Of a stretch of 64,000 bases of DNA, positions 63,265-64,000 are shown in pieces. The DNA is taken from assembly GCF_029632765.1 (NCBI RefSeq), contig NZ_CP121247.1, forward strand, positions 1,798,001 through 1,862,000, written 5' to 3'. Source of the stretch: Arcanobacterium wilhelmae. Its GTDB lineage: Bacteria > Actinomycetota > Actinomycetes > Actinomycetales > Actinomycetaceae. Position 1 is the first letter of the stretch. Every line of letters begins with the position of its first letter. A program made the translations under genes and the position numbers. The notes under the pieces were generated by a model, which worked only from the letters and a program-made list of their open reading frames with translations, searched no databases and was not told where the DNA came from.

Positions 63265-64000
63265 CGTGCGTCCTCCTTCGAGTTGGCCGCCAACGTTGCC
63301 GCGACGGCGGCGTCGGCACTATCCGTAACCCCCGGCTTGGGCGGGATCGCGGCGTACACGTGGTGGTTGCCCACCTTCGTCAGGACCGGACGAATCTCTT
63401 CGCCGTAGCCTGGGTGCGAGGAGCGCGGAGCGAATCGGTCGCCGTCTGGGAAGTCCTTCGGGCTTGGAACCGTGCCGGGCACCTGGTGGAGGCGGCCCGA
63501 GCCAGCCTCGATCGAGAGAACAGCGCCGAGCAGGCCGCGGGTGTACTCGTGGGTCGGGTGGATCAAGAGCTCCGACGTCGGCGCCTGCTCCACAACCTGG
63601 CCCGCGTACATCACCGTGATCTTGTGGGCGACTTCCGCAACCAGCGCGAGATCGTGGGAAACGAACACCATCGCGAAGCCGAGCTTCTCGCGCAGGGAGT
63701 TGAGCAGTTCAACAACCTGCTTCTGCACGGTCACGTCGAGTGCCGTTGTCGGCTCGTCGGCGATGATCAGCTTCGGGTCGCGGGTCAAAGCCATGGCGAT
63801 GAGCACGCGCTGGCGCTGGCCGCCCGAAAGCTCGTGCGGGTAGGACTCGAGGGTGCGCTTCGGATCCAGGCCCACCAGCTCGAGCAGTTCCTCGGCGGAG
63901 CGGGTGCCGCCACGCGAGGTGAGCTGCTTCATCTGAGCCTTGATCAGCATGGCCGGGTTCAGCGAGGACAGCGCGTCCTGGTAGATCATGGCCAGCTCGT
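63261..64000 (-). CDS. Opp/Dpp-type ABC transporter ATPase (OppD-like), 5' part outside window
   Basis: C-terminal ~246 residues. Visible: Q-loop ELAMIYQDALSSLNP at the window edge, signature LSGGQRQRVLIAMAL, Walker B LIIADEPTTALD, VSHD, and the C-terminal OppD extension with RSSHPGYGEEIRP. The usual Cys cluster of that extension is not seen. Walker A lies beyond 64000. It is paired with the OppF-like ATPase; the binding protein and permeases should be further upstream. Confidence 0.88.
   Translation of the reverse strand, partial: ELAMIYQDALSSLNPAMLIKAQMKQLTSRGGTRSAEELLELVGLDPKRTLESYPHELSGGQRQRVLIAMALTRDPKLIIADEPTTALDVTVQKQVVELLNSLREKLGFAMVFVSHDLALVAEVAHKITVMYAGQVVEQAPTSELLIHPTHEYTRGLLGAVLSIEAGSGRLHQVPGTVPSPKDFPDGDRFAPRSSHPGYGEEIRPVLTKVGNHHVYAAIPPKPGVTDSADAAVAATLAANSKEDAR

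Overview
The window reads as a chromosome segment from a high-GC Gram-positive bacterium (Actinomycetota). The best fit is the Actinomycetaceae, near Trueperella/Arcanobacterium. The evidence is an actinobacterial-type rRNA operon, wall-anchored proteins with LPXTG-like tails, a bifunctional amylopullulanase, a seven-subunit Mrp antiporter operon, DUF4235 and CsbD stress proteins, and several promoters placed for leaderless mRNAs. The genus is inferred from gene content and was not tested. No transposase, integrase, phage gene or CRISPR array was seen.

Layout. 1-6834, minus strand: pyrimidine biosynthesis (pyrB as its own unit; then a leader with an attenuator, pyrC and the cut carB). 6966-10157: a GalT-like DUF4921 gene, a DUF4235 membrane protein and a DUF4143 ATPase. 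10204-17831, minus: the complete mnh/mrp antiporter operon, with A and B fused and unusual tails on most subunits. 17945-21995, minus: two tandem LTA-synthase-like genes. 22091-23201: a secreted sortase-fold protein. 23434-23783: tRNA-Gly(CCC) next to a duplicated fragment of itself. 24107-25327: gltS. 25336-26418: a repeat-rich stretch with csbD and vestigial transporter ends. 26419-27804: an MFS transporter. 27893-33360, minus: one 16S-23S-5S operon without spacer tRNAs.

33522-52872 is rich in surface proteins: a wall-anchored 5'-nucleotidase, a DoxX protein, a 3104-residue amylopullulanase, cstA with its YbdD partner, and a wall-anchored SlpD/TAP-type peptidase. 52964-58643 holds a broken YbaK gene, an amidohydrolase, a mono-cluster ferredoxin-like protein, and a YhgE/Pip membrane protein diverging from its likely TetR regulator across two matching operators. 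58650-64000, minus, is a sialic-acid unit: an Opp-type ABC transporter (two ATPases visible, one cut by the window end), nanA, nanK, nanE and an esterase-like gene. Glycan-linked carbon supply is a theme: starch/pullulan attack at the surface, sialic acid uptake and catabolism, CstA and GltS.

The most unusual signals are: (1) a Phe-rich leader peptide, U-rich tract and terminator in front of pyrC, arranged like the UTP-sensing attenuator of E. coli pyrBI; (2) PyrB carrying a PyrI-like four-cysteine tail; (3) a 104-bp palindromic element in three copies, two read in frame inside antiporter genes; (4) the 13-mer CCGACGCCGGTGC, heavily over-represented and sometimes in inverted pairs, as uptake signal sequences are; (5) seven exact 10-bp-phased TTCTMAG repeats.
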